NCBI GenBank assembly: GCA_037481875.1
Contig: JBBFKY010000015.1
Location: 1 to 46,326 of the forward strand
Direction: 5' to 3'
Source of the DNA: Desulfosoma sp.
GTDB lineage: Bacteria; Desulfobacterota; Syntrophobacteria; Syntrophobacterales; DSM-9756
Length of the DNA stretch: 46,326 nucleotides
A program made the translations under genes and the position numbers. This document shows positions 7,405-16,582 of this stretch, in pieces; positions within the stretch are counted from its first letter, which is position 1; each line of letters begins with the position of its first letter. The notes beneath the pieces were generated by a model, which saw only the letters and a list, made by a program, of their open reading frames with translations, did no database searches and was not told where the DNA came from.

Positions 7405-7580
7405 CCTTAATCCGTGAGGTTCTGTCTATAAATAAAAGTATCATGCTGAATGTATCGTATTGAATTTCATTCTCTTTTGTGCTCTAGGGTCTCCTGTCAC
7501 AATTTCAGCCGGCAGGTGCTCTCATGAAAAGAATCGAGACTGAACAATCGACGAAGGCGGTCTACATGGCGTTGCTCACG
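7405..7580 (+). mobile_element. IS1380-family element, 5' remnant
   Basis: The tip CCTTAATCCGTGAG begins at 7405. The following sequence matches the reverse complement of 361-541 over about 180 bp. A transposase start is still present at 7523: ATG followed by KRIETEQSTK, which parallels KRTEIEQSSK in the left copy. The reading frame meets a TGA after 19 codons and similarity fades near 7580. Only the left end of an element remains, in opposite orientation to the copy at 1-541. Confidence 0.8.
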
Positions 7581-7893
7581 TGAGATTCGAACCAGTTCAG
7601 GATACCTTCTCTGTGGCTCTTTATGGCGGATGAAGATGTGACGGAGTCATTGTGACAAGCACGAAGTTCCTGGAAAACCGACGATCGCTCCCACTGGCAT
7701 GTGTCATGAGCAGGCGGGCCGTCAAAGGCGAAGTCGGCGATTTACGATCATCGGGGAACCGGTGCTCTCGGTTATGTCTCCGTTGGTGTTCCCGCCTTCG
7801 ACCCTTCTTGACTGTTTGAAGGCGTAACAGACGGTGCCGAGCCCATTGGCAGAGACGTTCCGGCTTCCCCGATAAACACAACTCAGGTTCCGG
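7581..7893. other. Intergenic stretch without a supported gene
   Basis: This lies between the IS remnant and the bcp stop codon. An open frame on the minus strand (7621-7881) is rich in Arg and His, has no ribosome site and resembles no family I know. The stretch may be eroded IS flank. Confidence 0.5.
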
Positions 7894-8382
7894 TCATGGC
7901 AGGGATTCCAGGACCTTGAGAAGGTTGGGGACAGTGTCCTTAGGGGAAACCGGGGACCATACTTTTAGAAGAATGCCGGAAGAATCAAAGAGGAAAGCCG
8001 AACGCGTGATGCCCTGCACCTTTTTGCCTCGAACCACCTTTTCTCCCCAGACTCCTAAGGCTTCAGCCACCAAATGGTCCGAATCGGATAGCAGAGGGTA
8101 ACATAGGCCATGCTTTTCGGCGAAGCGTTTCTGCGTCCCGGGGGAATCGGGGCTGATCCCTAAAACCTTCACCCCCAAGCCCTCCAGTTGCTGGAGAGCT
8201 TCCTGCACCGAGACGGCCTGAGCTGTGCAACCTCCCGTGTTGGCCCGAGGGTAAAAAAAGATGAAGAGTTTAGATCCGGCAAAGTCTTCGGGACGCACCA
8301 CGTTGCCGTCCTGATCCAAAAGGGAAAAGGAGGGCACGGAATCCCCGGGGGCCAACGACGCGGGCTGGAGTGATGCGCACAT
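7894..8382 (-). CDS. bcp: Peroxiredoxin of the Bcp/PrxQ type
   Basis: This thiol peroxidase reduces hydrogen peroxide and organic peroxides, usually with thioredoxin. The 162-residue protein has the peroxidatic motif PRANTGGCTAQA with Cys52, close to the family pattern N-T-P-G-C-T. Cys94 (HGLCYPLLSD) could be the resolving cysteine, because the usual second cysteine five residues after the first is a Val here. The start ATG follows AAAGGAG by seven bases. It begins 13 bp after the argJ stop on the same strand, so both are probably co-transcribed. Confidence 0.93.
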   Translation of the reverse strand: MCASLQPASLAPGDSVPSFSLLDQDGNVVRPEDFAGSKLFIFFYPRANTGGCTAQAVSVQEALQQLEGLGVKVLGISPDSPGTQKRFAEKHGLCYPLLSDSDHLVAEALGVWGEKVVRGKKVQGITRSAFLFDSSGILLKVWSPVSPKDTVPNLLKVLESLP

Positions 8383-8395
8383 GAAGCGGCTCCTT

Positions 8396-9631
8396 TCATG
8401 ACCTATAATCGGCGTTAATTTTTACGTAATCATACGAAAAATCGCATGTATACACGGTTTCCGACTCGGTTCCTTCTCCTAGCTCCAAGGTGATGTGAAT
8501 ATCCTTTTCTCGAAGCACGGCCGACGCTTTGGCTTCCAGGGTTTCGTCTTGAACGGGTTGCCCGTTTTGAAAAATGCGCACATCGTCAAAAAATAAACTG
8601 ACACGGTGAGGATCAAAATCCACGCCGGAGCGGCCGGCTGCCGCGACGACTCTTCCCCAATTGGCGTCCTGACCGAAAAGGGCGGTCTTGACCAAGGGGG
8701 AATTCGCAATAGTCCTCGCTACTTGCAAGGCACGTTCTCGCGTGCCGGCTTGAGAGACCGTAACCGTCACGAACTTGGTGGCTCCTTCACCGTCTCGAAC
8801 GATCTGCTGCGCAAGATCCAGACAAACCTGAGTGAGCAGCTCACCGAAAACTTTGGCTTTCGAAGATAAGGGATCCGTGATGAGGTCATGATCAGCAGAA
8901 CCGCTTGCCAGAACCAGGACCGTATCATTGGTGCTGGTATCCCCGTCCACGGTGATTCGATTAAAGGAACGGTTCACGGATTCGGTGAGCCAATAGGCCA
9001 GCACTTCTGGCGTCAGGCACGCATCGGTGGCCACGAAGGCCAGCATGGTGGCCATGTCGGGAGAGATCATGCCGGATCCTTTAGCCATGCCGCCGCAGGT
9101 GATAGGGGTGCCGTCAAGCTGCGTTTGAGCCCAAGCCGTTTTGGGCACCGTGTCCGTGGTCATGATCGCTTTGGCGGCTTCCAGCCATCCTTTGGAATCT
9201 AACCCGGCGATGAGCCGAGGATATGCTTCATGCAAAGGTTCAAGGCGAAGTTGCGGCCCGATGACTCCCGTAGATGCCACAAGGACTTGGTGCGAAGCGA
9301 TACCCAACAAAGAGGCTAAACGTTCGGCGCTTTGGCGAGCCCGCCTTAACCCTTCTTCACCCGTGCAGGCGTTGGCGATGCCCGCATTGATGAGAACCGC
9401 TCGAACATAACCTTCACTCGTGCTCAGGTGTTCCTTGCACAAAACCACCGGAGCGGCGCAAAACCGATTGCGTGTAAACACACCCGCAGCAGCCGCCGGA
9501 GTGTCAGTGAAAATCAAGGCGCAGTCCAGACGGTTCTTATAACGCATGCCGCTTTCCGCTGCGGCCACTCGAACCCCCCGCACATGAAAGGTACCTCTCT
9601 GCACGCACCCGAGCTTTCCTTCCCCATGCAT
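8396..9631 (-). CDS. argJ: Glutamate N-acetyltransferase / amino-acid acetyltransferase ArgJ
   Basis: ArgJ moves the acetyl group from N-acetylornithine to glutamate, recycling acetyl in arginine synthesis; some also use acetyl-CoA. The 411-residue length is normal. The precursor cuts itself at the conserved site in GSGMISPDMATMLAF, between Ala and Thr, making alpha and beta chains with Thr as nucleophile. INAGIANACTGEEG and TTDTVPKTAW are further family blocks. Start 9631 lies 11 bp after the secA stop with GAGGCGG upstream; a longer GTG frame would overlap secA. Order is secA-argJ-bcp. Confidence 0.95.
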   Translation of the reverse strand: MHGEGKLGCVQRGTFHVRGVRVAAAESGMRYKNRLDCALIFTDTPAAAAGVFTRNRFCAAPVVLCKEHLSTSEGYVRAVLINAGIANACTGEEGLRRARQSAERLASLLGIASHQVLVASTGVIGPQLRLEPLHEAYPRLIAGLDSKGWLEAAKAIMTTDTVPKTAWAQTQLDGTPITCGGMAKGSGMISPDMATMLAFVATDACLTPEVLAYWLTESVNRSFNRITVDGDTSTNDTVLVLASGSADHDLITDPLSSKAKVFGELLTQVCLDLAQQIVRDGEGATKFVTVTVSQAGTRERALQVARTIANSPLVKTALFGQDANWGRVVAAAGRSGVDFDPHRVSLFFDDVRIFQNGQPVQDETLEAKASAVLREKDIHITLELGEGTESETVYTCDFSYDYVKINADYRS

Positions 9632-9642
9632 GAATTTCCGCC

Positions 9643-12165
9643 TCACTTTCCGCAACACTTTTTATATTTTTTCCCGCTGCCACAAGGGCAGGGATCGTTC
9701 CGACCCACCTTCTTGTCCTTTTTGACCGTTTGCGGCGTGCTCGGGCCGTCGGCAGGGCCGTAATACATGGGCTGGTTTTCCTGTTCGCGGCGAAGCTGCT
9801 GAACCTCTTCTTCCCGGCGGATCTGAATGTGAAACAGAATCCGCACGGTTTCTTCTTTGAGCCGATGAATCATGTCATCAAACAGAGCATGTGCTTCTCT
9901 CTTGTATGCCACCAAAGGATCCTGCTGCGCATAGCCTCGAAGCCCAATGCCCTCCTTGAGATGATCCATGTTCAGAAGATGGTCTTTCCACAGACTGTCG
10001 AGGGTCTGGAGCAAGACGTAGTTTTCCAGATCCCTCATAAGGGTTTCGCCGAATTCCTTTTCCCGTGCAGCGTACCTTTCCTGAACCCGCTGCCAGAGAA
10101 GTTCCTTGAGGTCTTCCGGGCTCATGTCGGCAAGTTCGGAAGCCGAAGGCACCAGTCCCGGTCCAAAGAGACGTTGGACTTCCGTTCTCAAAGCTTCCAG
10201 ATTCCAATCTTCGGCGTATGATTTTTCGTCTGTGTTGGATTCTATGATATCCGCCAGGAGTTCTTCGGCCATATCCATGATGGCGGGTTTAAGATCACCG
10301 CCTTTAAGGGCTTCTCGACGTTGGCGGTAGATGACTTCACGCTGTTGGTTCATCACATCGTCGTATTCCAAAAGGTGCTTACGAATACTGAAATTCTGAG
10401 CTTCCACCCGTTTTTGGGCATTTTCGATGGCTCGAGACACCAACCGATGTTCAATGGGTTCTCCTTCTTCCATGCCGATGCGCTGCATCAAACCCGAGAT
10501 GCGATCAGCGGCGAAAATGCGCATAAGATCGTCTTCGAGGCTAAGGTAAAAGCGCGAAGAACCGGGATCCCCTTGACGACCCGCACGGCCGCGCAGCTGG
10601 TTGTCGATGCGCCGAGCTTCATGGCGTTCCGTGCCCAGGATGTGCAATCCTCCCAGTTCGGTCACTCCAGGGCCGAGCACGATGTCCGTCCCTCGGCCGG
10701 CCATATTGGTGGAAATGGTCACGGCACCCTTTTGACCTGCTCGGGCGATGATTTCCGCTTCTTTTTCATGATGCTTGGCGTTGAGCACTTGATGGGGAAT
10801 ACCCTCGCGCTTGAGCATGCGACTGAGCATTTCCGACTTGTCGATGCTCACCGTGCCCACCAGTACAGGACGCCCCTGGGTGTAGAGCTCTTTGATTTCT
10901 CGTACGACCGCCTGAAATTTTTCCCGTTCCGTTCGATAGATGCAATCCGGGTAATCTATGCGGATCATGGGCTTGTGCGTGGGAATCACCACCACTTCCA
11001 ATTTGTAAATCTTGGCGAATTCTTCCGCTTCCGTATCGGCCGTACCGGTCATGCCTGCCAGTTTTTTGTACATGCGAAAGTAGTTCTGAAAAGTGATGGA
11101 AGCCAAGGTCTGGTTTTCATTTTCCACACGTACGCCTTCTTTGGCCTCCAGAGCCTGATGCAAACCATCACTGTAGCGCCGGCCAGGCATAAGACGCCCA
11201 GTGAATTCATCGACAATGATCACTTTGCCGTCTTTGACGATGTAGTCCACATCTTTCTGGAAAAGGGTGTGGGCCCGGAGAGCTTGCTGCACATGGTGCA
11301 GAAGGTCCATGTTTCGAGGATCGTAAAGATTATCGACACCGAGCAGGGATTCGGCGGCGGCGACCCCTTCTTCGGTGAGGGTGACCGTGCGGCTTTTTTC
11401 TTCCTTTGTGTAATGAATGTCGGGTTTTAGGTGAGGAATGATGCGGTTGACCCGCACATAGAGCTGCGTGGATTTTTCCGCCGGACCTGAAATGATGAGA
11501 GGAGTTCTCGCCTCGTCGATGAGGATGCTGTCCACTTCATCCACGATGGCGTAATGAAGTTCGCGCTGCACCATATCTTCCAGGCGAAACTTCATGTTGT
11601 CCCGAAGATAATCAAACCCGAACTCATTGTTGGTTCCGTAGGTGACATCGCAGTCGTAGGCGGCCTTGCGTTCTCGGTCGTCCAGCCCGTGGACGATGCA
11701 GCCCACCGTAAGGCCGAGAAACTTGTAAACGGCACCCATCCATTCACTGTCGCGTTTGGCCAGGTAATCATTGACGGTGACCACATGGACACCGCGACCC
11801 GTCAAAGCATTAAGGTAGACCGGCATGACGGCTACCAAGGTTTTGCCTTCGCCCGTTTTCATTTCGGCGATTTTGCCTTGATGCAGCACGATACCGCCGA
11901 TGAGCTGCACGTCAAAGGGACGCATGCCCAGGGTTCGTGTGGCTGCTTCTCGTGCTACCGCAAAAGCTTCGGGCAAAAGATCGTCCAAAGGTTCCCCTCG
12001 CGAGACCCTTTCGCGAAATTCCGCCGTTTTGGCTTGCAGAGCCTGATCGCTCAGTTTTCTCAGGGACGGTTCCCACTGAATGATGGCGTCCACAAGAGGA
12101 GCGATGCGTTTGATGTTGCGTTCATTGTGGGTTCCGAAAACCTTTCTTAAAAGGGCACCGATCAT
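9643..12165 (-). CDS. secA: Protein translocase ATPase SecA
   Basis: SecA drives secretory proteins through SecYEG using ATP. The 840-residue protein has the full domain order: Walker A in [11 protein letters not shown] (about 100-110), Walker B region [15 protein letters not shown], the second nucleotide domain with [11 protein letters not shown] and [12 protein letters not shown], the helical scaffold, and the C-terminal zinc motif in [17 protein letters not shown] that binds SecB and phospholipid. The start ATG at 12165 follows AGGAGAATCGCCACC. It is the first gene of the secA-argJ-bcp run. Confidence 0.98.
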   Translation of the reverse strand: MIGALLRKVFGTHNERNIKRIAPLVDAIIQWEPSLRKLSDQALQAKTAEFRERVSRGEPLDDLLPEAFAVAREAATRTLGMRPFDVQLIGGIVLHQGKIAEMKTGEGKTLVAVMPVYLNALTGRGVHVVTVNDYLAKRDSEWMGAVYKFLGLTVGCIVHGLDDRERKAAYDCDVTYGTNNEFGFDYLRDNMKFRLEDMVQRELHYAIVDEVDSILIDEARTPLIISGPAEKSTQLYVRVNRIIPHLKPDIHYTKEEKSRTVTLTEEGVAAAESLLGVDNLYDPRNMDLLHHVQQALRAHTLFQKDVDYIVKDGKVIIVDEFTGRLMPGRRYSDGLHQALEAKEGVRVENENQTLASITFQNYFRMYKKLAGMTGTADTEAEEFAKIYKLEVVVIPTHKPMIRIDYPDCIYRTEREKFQAVVREIKELYTQGRPVLVGTVSIDKSEMLSRMLKREGIPHQVLNAKHHEKEAEIIARAGQKGAVTISTNMAGRGTDIVLGPGVTELGGLHILGTERHEARRIDNQLRGRAGRQGDPGSSRFYLSLEDDLMRIFAADRISGLMQRIGMEEGEPIEHRLVSRAIENAQKRVEAQNFSIRKHLLEYDDVMNQQREVIYRQRREALKGGDLKPAIMDMAEELLADIIESNTDEKSYAEDWNLEALRTEVQRLFGPGLVPSASELADMSPEDLKELLWQRVQERYAAREKEFGETLMRDLENYVLLQTLDSLWKDHLLNMDHLKEGIGLRGYAQQDPLVAYKREAHALFDDMIHRLKEETVRILFHIQIRREEEVQQLRREQENQPMYYGPADGPSTPQTVKKDKKVGRNDPCPCGSGKKYKKCCGK

Positions 12166-12369
12166 GGTGGCGATTCTCCTTGATTGAGGTGAAAAGCGAC
12201 CCTTAGGGCCGCCGCCTCGGTTCTATAACGCACAAGGGACGGAAATTCAACGAAACGATCCTGAAAGGCGAAAGAGCGGATGAGGGGGTATTTACGCGAG
12301 AACCCGCAGGAGCAAGGTCTTTCATGGCGTTTAAGGGCAAGTGGGTAAGGTTTTTCATGGCGTTTGGAG

Positions 12370-12398
12370 GTAGAGGCGAGGCGGCGCCTCGCCTCTAC
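12370..12398. repeat. Palindromic dispersed element
   Basis: Two 14-bp arms, GTAGAGGCGAGGCG and its exact complement, flank one central base. Related GC-rich palindromes lie at 12611, 23061, 34885 and 40202. Confidence 0.85.
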
Positions 12399-12610
12399 AA
12401 GCGTGAAACCGCGTCTTTTCCTGGAAGCATGGGCATTCCGCCTGCATGATGTGCGTCGCCTCCGAAACATGAGCTTGGCGGGAACCGAGGTTCCGGGGAA
12501 GCCATGGTATTCTTCTATGCCGGCCGAGCCTGAAGGTTTCGGCCGCTACCCCATCTGCAGAGGCCGCATTGTGAGTCCGCCCCAAAGGATTGTCGTGCCT
12601 CAATGGCTTG

Positions 12611-12634
12611 GGGGCGGACACACCGGTCCGCCCC
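12611..12634. repeat. GGGGCGGAC inverted repeat
   Basis: Arms GGGGCGGAC (12611-12619) and GTCCGCCCC (12626-12634) surround a 6-base loop. The same arms recur at 23061-23090. Confidence 0.75.
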
Positions 12635-12920
12635 GACGAGGGTGACCGAGAATTTATCCCTGGAAGTGCGGAGGTCCCACCTGCACAAACAGGGGGCCAG
12701 ACGCCCGCGCTCCCAAGAAAACAAAGGGTTTGGGACGTAGGAGCACGGTTCTGTCCCCCTATATCTTGGCCTGAAACGGCCCATTCCAAGCACTCGGTCA
12801 CACTTTTCGCAAGAAGGCCAACGCTGGAACGTTCTGACGGCTCGTACGCCGCGCCTTCGTCGTCCCTCTGGAAAAGGCGCTCAGGGGTTCCTTCGAAAAT
12901 TCCCGGCCTGTGAGAAATTC

Positions 12921-12949
12921 TTGACACAAGCAGCAGGCTTTGTTAAAGA
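12921..12949 (+). promoter_or_regulatory. Sigma-70-like promoter of the IclR gene
   Basis: TTGACA (12921-12926), a 17-base spacer and TAAAGA (12944-12949) preceded by TGT (extended -10). The start codon of the regulator follows 29 bp downstream. Confidence 0.6.
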
Positions 12950-12977
12950 CCCAAATAAAAAAACGGTGTTTTGTTAT

Positions 12978-13769
12978 ATGAAACAAGTGGGGCAACCAAA
13001 CGCCATTGAAAAAGCACTGCAGGTCCTTTTGGCCTTTCAGGTGGACCGGCCGCGCTGGGGTGTGCGTGAACTGGCGGCTCATTTAGGGTTTAGCCCGGCG
13101 ACCATTCAGAGGATTTTGCAGACCTTGAAGGCTTACCATTTCATAGATCAGGACCCTCAAACCCAGCAGTACCGACTGGGGCCCATCTATTACCGTTTTC
13201 TGGAGGTGCTGCAGAGCCAGCATGGCATCGTGCAGGAAGCGGGTCCCATCATGCGTCGCCTGGCTTATGAAACGGGTGAAACGGTGCATCTTAATGTGGT
13301 GGACGGGCGTGAGAGGCTGTGCATTGAGAGTGTGGAATCCATGCAGTCGCTCAAGGCCGGTATGCCTGTAGGAAACCGTTCGCCGCTCTATGCCGGAGCT
13401 TCTTCCAAGTGTCTTCTGGCTTTTTCTCCAAGGGCCTTCGTCGAAGGTTACCTGGCTGAACTGCGCCCCACGGCTTTGACCGCCAACACCATCGTGGATC
13501 TGGAAAAGCTCAAAGCCGAAATGGACGTCATCCGTCATCGGGGTTGGGCGGAAAGCTTGGCGGAGCGCACCTTGGGGCTTGGGTCCTTGAGTGTGCCCAT
13601 CTTTTCCCACAACGGCCATCTCCTGGCGGCGCTCAGCCTGGCGTTGCCGGAACTTCGGTTTCAAGACCCGGAGCACAAAAAGCGCTGTCTCGGACAGCTT
13701 TTGGAAGCAGGGGGTGCATTGTCTCGACGCATGGGCTGGCGGGGGTCCTATCCCAAGATCCATGCGTAG
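12978..13769 (+). CDS. IclR-family transcriptional regulator
   Basis: The 263-residue protein has an N-terminal winged helix-turn-helix (AIEKALQVLLAF, then GVRELAAHLGFSPATIQRIL) and the C-terminal IclR effector domain (GETVHLNVVDG, SPLYAGASSKCLLAF, and ALSLALPELRF). IclR proteins respond to small carboxylates or aromatic acids and usually control adjacent catabolic genes. The ATG at 12978 is preferred because the upstream TTG alternative at 12921 coincides with the -35 element; no good Shine-Dalgarno precedes it. It stands 43 bp before the CoA-transferase gene in the same direction, and is the likely regulator of the glutarate cluster. Confidence 0.9.
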   Translation: MKQVGQPNAIEKALQVLLAFQVDRPRWGVRELAAHLGFSPATIQRILQTLKAYHFIDQDPQTQQYRLGPIYYRFLEVLQSQHGIVQEAGPIMRRLAYETGETVHLNVVDGRERLCIESVESMQSLKAGMPVGNRSPLYAGASSKCLLAFSPRAFVEGYLAELRPTALTANTIVDLEKLKAEMDVIRHRGWAESLAERTLGLGSLSVPIFSHNGHLLAALSLALPELRFQDPEHKKRCLGQLLEAGGALSRRMGWRGSYPKIHA

Positions 13770-13812
13770 GACGGGCGGTGAGAAAGACTGGGACAAGGAG
13801 AAGGGGAACACC

Positions 13813-15015
13813 ATGACGAGTGAAGCCAGGGCGTTAAGCGGCATCAAGGTGTTGGATCTTTCGCGCGTTCTTGCGGGGCCGTATTGTTCCATGATGCTGG
13901 GGGATATGGGAGCGGATGTGATCAAGGTGGAGCGTCCTGGAGCCGGGGACGACACGCGCCAGTGGGGCCCTCCGGAAGCGGGTGGAGAAGCTGCTTATTA
14001 CCTGTGTGTGAATCGGAACAAGCGCAGCATCACGGTGGATCTGAAAAAGGAAGAAGGCCGGGAAATCATTCGAACCCTGGCTTCTCAAAGCGATATTCTG
14101 ATCGAAAACTATAAAGTGGGCACGTTGCCCAAGATAGGCCTGGGTTATGAAGATCTCAAAAAGATCAATCCCCGTTTGATCTATTGTTCCATTACCGGAT
14201 TCGGTCAAAACGGGCCTTACAAGGACAAGCCCGGCTACGATTTCATGATTCAGGGCATGGGCGGTATCATGAGCATCACCGGGGATCCCGAAGGGCCTCC
14301 CATGAAGGTGGGCGTAGCCATTGTGGACATCACGGCCGGTCTTTTTGCGTGCAGCGCCATTTTGGCTGCCCTCTATCATAGGACCATCACCGGGCGAGGC
14401 CAATATATTGATATAGCCTTGCTGGACGCCGTGGTGGCCTGGCTGGCCAACGTCGGCAGCAACTATCTGGTTTCCGGAGAACTTCCGAAACGATACGGAA
14501 ACGCTCACCCCAACATCGTGCCTTATGAACCGTTCAAGTGCAAAGACGGCACGTACGTCGCCCTTGCGGTGGGAAACGATCGACAATGGCAGGATTTTTG
14601 TCGTTTAGCCGGCTTGGAGTCTTTGGCGGATGATCCGCGGTTTGCCACCAACCCGCAGCGGGTCATTCACCGCAAGGAACTGATCCCTTTGGTCGCCCAA
14701 GCCATGTTGCAAAAGACCGGCAACGAATGGCTGGAAGCCCTGGATCGGCTCAAGATTCCTTGTGGGCCCATCAACACACTGGATCGAGTGTTTTCGGACC
14801 CTCAAGTGCTGGCTCGAGAAATGGTGGCGGAGGTCCCCCATCCGACGGCCGGTTCCGTCAAGCTGGTGGCAAGCCCCATGAAGTTTTCGGAAACACCCTG
14901 TGTCATTGAAAGGCACCCACCCCTTTTGGGTGAACACACGGAAGAAGTGCTTCGAAGCGTTCTCGGTTACTCAGAGGAAAAAATCCAAAAGCTTCGTGAA
15001 CAGGGGGTCATTTGA
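13813..15015 (+). CDS. Family III (CaiB/BaiF) CoA-transferase, candidate glutarate CoA-transferase
   Basis: Family III enzymes move CoA between acids through an aspartyl-CoA intermediate. The 400-residue protein opens with LSGIKVLDLSRVLAGPYCSM and has the catalytic Asp (about residue 143) in PGYDFMIQGMGG; FGQNGPY and the C-terminal HPPLLGEHTEEVL are typical. The ATG at 13813 follows AAGGAGAAGGGG; the open frame extends further upstream inside the IclR gene but has no ribosome site there. The downstream genes handle glutaryl-CoA, so activation of glutarate with succinyl-CoA or acetyl-CoA is the best guess; the mammalian SUGCT enzyme of the same family does this. Family is certain, substrate inferred. 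Confidence 0.9.
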   Translation: MTSEARALSGIKVLDLSRVLAGPYCSMMLGDMGADVIKVERPGAGDDTRQWGPPEAGGEAAYYLCVNRNKRSITVDLKKEEGREIIRTLASQSDILIENYKVGTLPKIGLGYEDLKKINPRLIYCSITGFGQNGPYKDKPGYDFMIQGMGGIMSITGDPEGPPMKVGVAIVDITAGLFACSAILAALYHRTITGRGQYIDIALLDAVVAWLANVGSNYLVSGELPKRYGNAHPNIVPYEPFKCKDGTYVALAVGNDRQWQDFCRLAGLESLADDPRFATNPQRVIHRKELIPLVAQAMLQKTGNEWLEALDRLKIPCGPINTLDRVFSDPQVLAREMVAEVPHPTAGSVKLVASPMKFSETPCVIERHPPLLGEHTEEVLRSVLGYSEEKIQKLREQGVI

Positions 15016-15023
15016 GAAAAGCC

Positions 15024-15152
15024 ATGGGTGAGGCCTTGATCGTTTTTGTCAATGGTGTGCTGGGGGTTTTCCTAGGTATGGGAGTCCTTTACGGAGCCAT
15101 GCATCTGCTGGCCTGGCTTGTAGGGCGTGTGGCCAAGGAGGGGCAATCGTGA
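15024..15152 (+). CDS. OadG-like small membrane subunit of a sodium-pumping decarboxylase
   Basis: A 42-residue protein with a single membrane helix (ALIVFVNGVLGVFLGMGVLY) and a short basic tail. The G-x-G-M-G-V pattern within the helix is typical of OadG/MmdD/GcdD gamma or delta subunits, which hold the decarboxylase complex together at the membrane. It starts 8 bp after the CoA-transferase stop. Its TGA overlaps the GTG start of the beta subunit by four bases, so the two are translationally coupled. It is shorter than usual OadG (about 80 residues), lacking most of the soluble tail. Confidence 0.75.
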   Translation: MGEALIVFVNGVLGVFLGMGVLYGAMHLLAWLVGRVAKEGQS

Positions 15153-16267
15153 GCTTAGGCTTTCTGGATCTGTGGGCTCAGATGGGCCTTTTGGCCGTCA
15201 CCCCCGGTATGGTCTTTATGTGGGTGGTATCCGGGATTCTCTTTTATCTGGCCATTGCCAAGCAATTTGAACCACTGTTGTTGTTGCCCATCGGATTCGG
15301 CATTCTTGTGGCCAATCTGCCTCTGACGGGCTTGATGGAACCCGGTGAAGGGCTTCTGTGGCGTTTCTATCATTACGGCCTGCAGTGGGAAATTATTCCT
15401 CCGGTCATTTTCTTGGGCTTGGGGGCCATGACCGATTTCGGGCCCATGTTGGCGCGACCCTCTCTGATCTTTTTAGGAGCAGGCGCCCAAGTGGGTGTCT
15501 ATGTCACTTTTTTCCTCGCCAGGCTTATGGGCATGTCGCTGCCGGAAGCGGCCACCACGGGAATCATCGGAGGCGCCGACGGTCCCACCACCATTTATCT
15601 CGCCACAAGGCTCGCCCCGCATATGCTAGGAAGCTGTGCCGTAGCCGCCTATTCCTACATGGCCATGGTGCCTATCATTCAACCTCCGGTGATGAAGCTT
15701 CTCACCACGCCCGCTGAACGGGCCATTGTCATGAAGAAATCCCGTAAGGTCCCTAAGCTGGAGCGCATCCTTTTTCCCATTGTGGCCACACTGGTGACCA
15801 TTCTGGTGGTACCCGCATCGGCTCCCCTGATGGTCATGTTCATGCTTGGAAATCTCTTTCGCGAATCCGGTGTTGTGGAACGTCTGGCCGGGGCCGCTCA
15901 AAATGAGCTCATGAATATTGTCACCATCTTCCTCGGCTTATCCGTTGGAGCCACCATGAACGCCGCCACTTTTTTACAGCCTAAGGTCATCTTCATTTTT
16001 GTGCTCGGTTTGGTGGCCTTTGCCGTGAGCACAGCTTCAGGGGTGCTTTTCGCCAAGTTCATGAACTTGTTTCTCAAGGACAAAATCAACCCTCTTATCG
16101 GCGCCGCAGGAGTGTCCGCCGTGCCCATGGCCGCTCGAGTGGTGCATCAAGTAGGTAGTGAAGCCAACAAGAAAAACTATTTGCTCATGTTTGCCATGGG
16201 CCCGAACATTGCCGGCGTTATCGGGACCATTTTGGCGGCGGGAGTGTTCCTTGCGATGTTGCAATGA
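15149..16267 (+). CDS. gcdB: Sodium-translocating decarboxylase beta subunit (GcdB/OadB type)
   Basis: This integral membrane subunit takes CO2 off carboxybiotin and pumps Na+ outward. The 372-residue protein is almost entirely hydrophobic, with the family signature GGADGPTTIY whose Asp (about residue 144) binds Na+, and the second conserved block GAAGVSAVPMAARV near the C-terminus. A GTG start at 15149 overlaps the small subunit stop. Its length matches GcdB/OadB/MmdB. The glutaconyl-CoA assignment comes from the adjacent dehydrogenase; methylmalonyl-CoA or oxaloacetate decarboxylase beta subunits would look alike. Confidence 0.92.
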   Translation: MSLGFLDLWAQMGLLAVTPGMVFMWVVSGILFYLAIAKQFEPLLLLPIGFGILVANLPLTGLMEPGEGLLWRFYHYGLQWEIIPPVIFLGLGAMTDFGPMLARPSLIFLGAGAQVGVYVTFFLARLMGMSLPEAATTGIIGGADGPTTIYLATRLAPHMLGSCAVAAYSYMAMVPIIQPPVMKLLTTPAERAIVMKKSRKVPKLERILFPIVATLVTILVVPASAPLMVMFMLGNLFRESGVVERLAGAAQNELMNIVTIFLGLSVGATMNAATFLQPKVIFIFVLGLVAFAVSTASGVLFAKFMNLFLKDKINPLIGAAGVSAVPMAARVVHQVGSEANKKNYLLMFAMGPNIAGVIGTILAAGVFLAMLQ

Positions 16268-16347
16268 GACGCTTTGATGCGGTCATCAAGGTTTTCGTTA
16301 AGGACGCATGCTTCGTAAACTTCACGAACTTTGAAGGAGGAATCCAC

Positions 16348-16563
16348 ATGGCTGAAGACGTTCTGGCCCCTATGGTGGGGAAAATTTTGAAAATCAAGGT
16401 GAAGCCCGGCGATACGGTGCAGGAAGACGACGAGGTGCTGGTGATGGAATCCATGAAATTGGAAACTTCCGTGCATGCACCCTGCAGCGGTGTCGTCAAG
16501 GAGATCAAAGTTTCCGAAGGCGACCGCGTTGAAGAAGACGATGTTTTGATGGTCATCGAATAA
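16348..16563 (+). CDS. Biotin carboxyl carrier protein
   Basis: A 71-residue biotinyl domain with the attachment motif VMESMKLET; Lys37 would carry biotin. The usual Ala-Met-Lys is Ser-Met-Lys here, a common variant. It lacks the long Ala-Pro linker found in many GcdC proteins, so it is a free, minimal carrier. AAGGAGG lies seven bases before the ATG at 16348. It would shuttle CO2 from the carboxyltransferase to the beta subunit at the membrane. It lies between gcdB and the dehydrogenase gene. Confidence 0.93.
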   Translation: MAEDVLAPMVGKILKIKVKPGDTVQEDDEVLVMESMKLETSVHAPCSGVVKEIKVSEGDRVEEDDVLMVIE

Positions 16564-16582
16564 ACACGTAAGGGGGACGCTC

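Larger units (their letters stand above)
12166..12920. other. Divergent intergenic region with dispersed repeats
   Basis: This 755-bp gap separates secA (minus) from the IclR gene (plus). It holds a 29-bp palindrome (12370-12398), a GGGGCGGAC/GTCCGCCCC inverted repeat (12611-12634), and a tract near 12716-12785 that resembles the reverse complement of about 34870-34940. A long minus-strand open frame (12355-12927) has low-complexity, Arg-rich content and no ribosome site, so I do not count it as a gene. Confidence 0.6.

Noticed and set aside
7621-7881. 86-codon minus-strand frame next to bcp
   Set aside because: Arg/His-rich, no ribosome site, adjacent to an eroded IS end; no family recognised.
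10321-11430. 369-codon plus-strand frame opposite secA
   Set aside because: Antisense shadow of secA, His/Phe-rich and unlike any family.
12921-12923. TTG start of the IclR gene
   Set aside because: The TTG is the first half of a TTGACA promoter element; the ATG at 12978 gives a normal IclR N-terminus.
12355-12927. 190-codon open frame on the minus strand upstream of secA
   Set aside because: It crosses dispersed palindromes and the IclR promoter, has no ribosome site, and its composition resembles translated GC-rich intergenic DNA.
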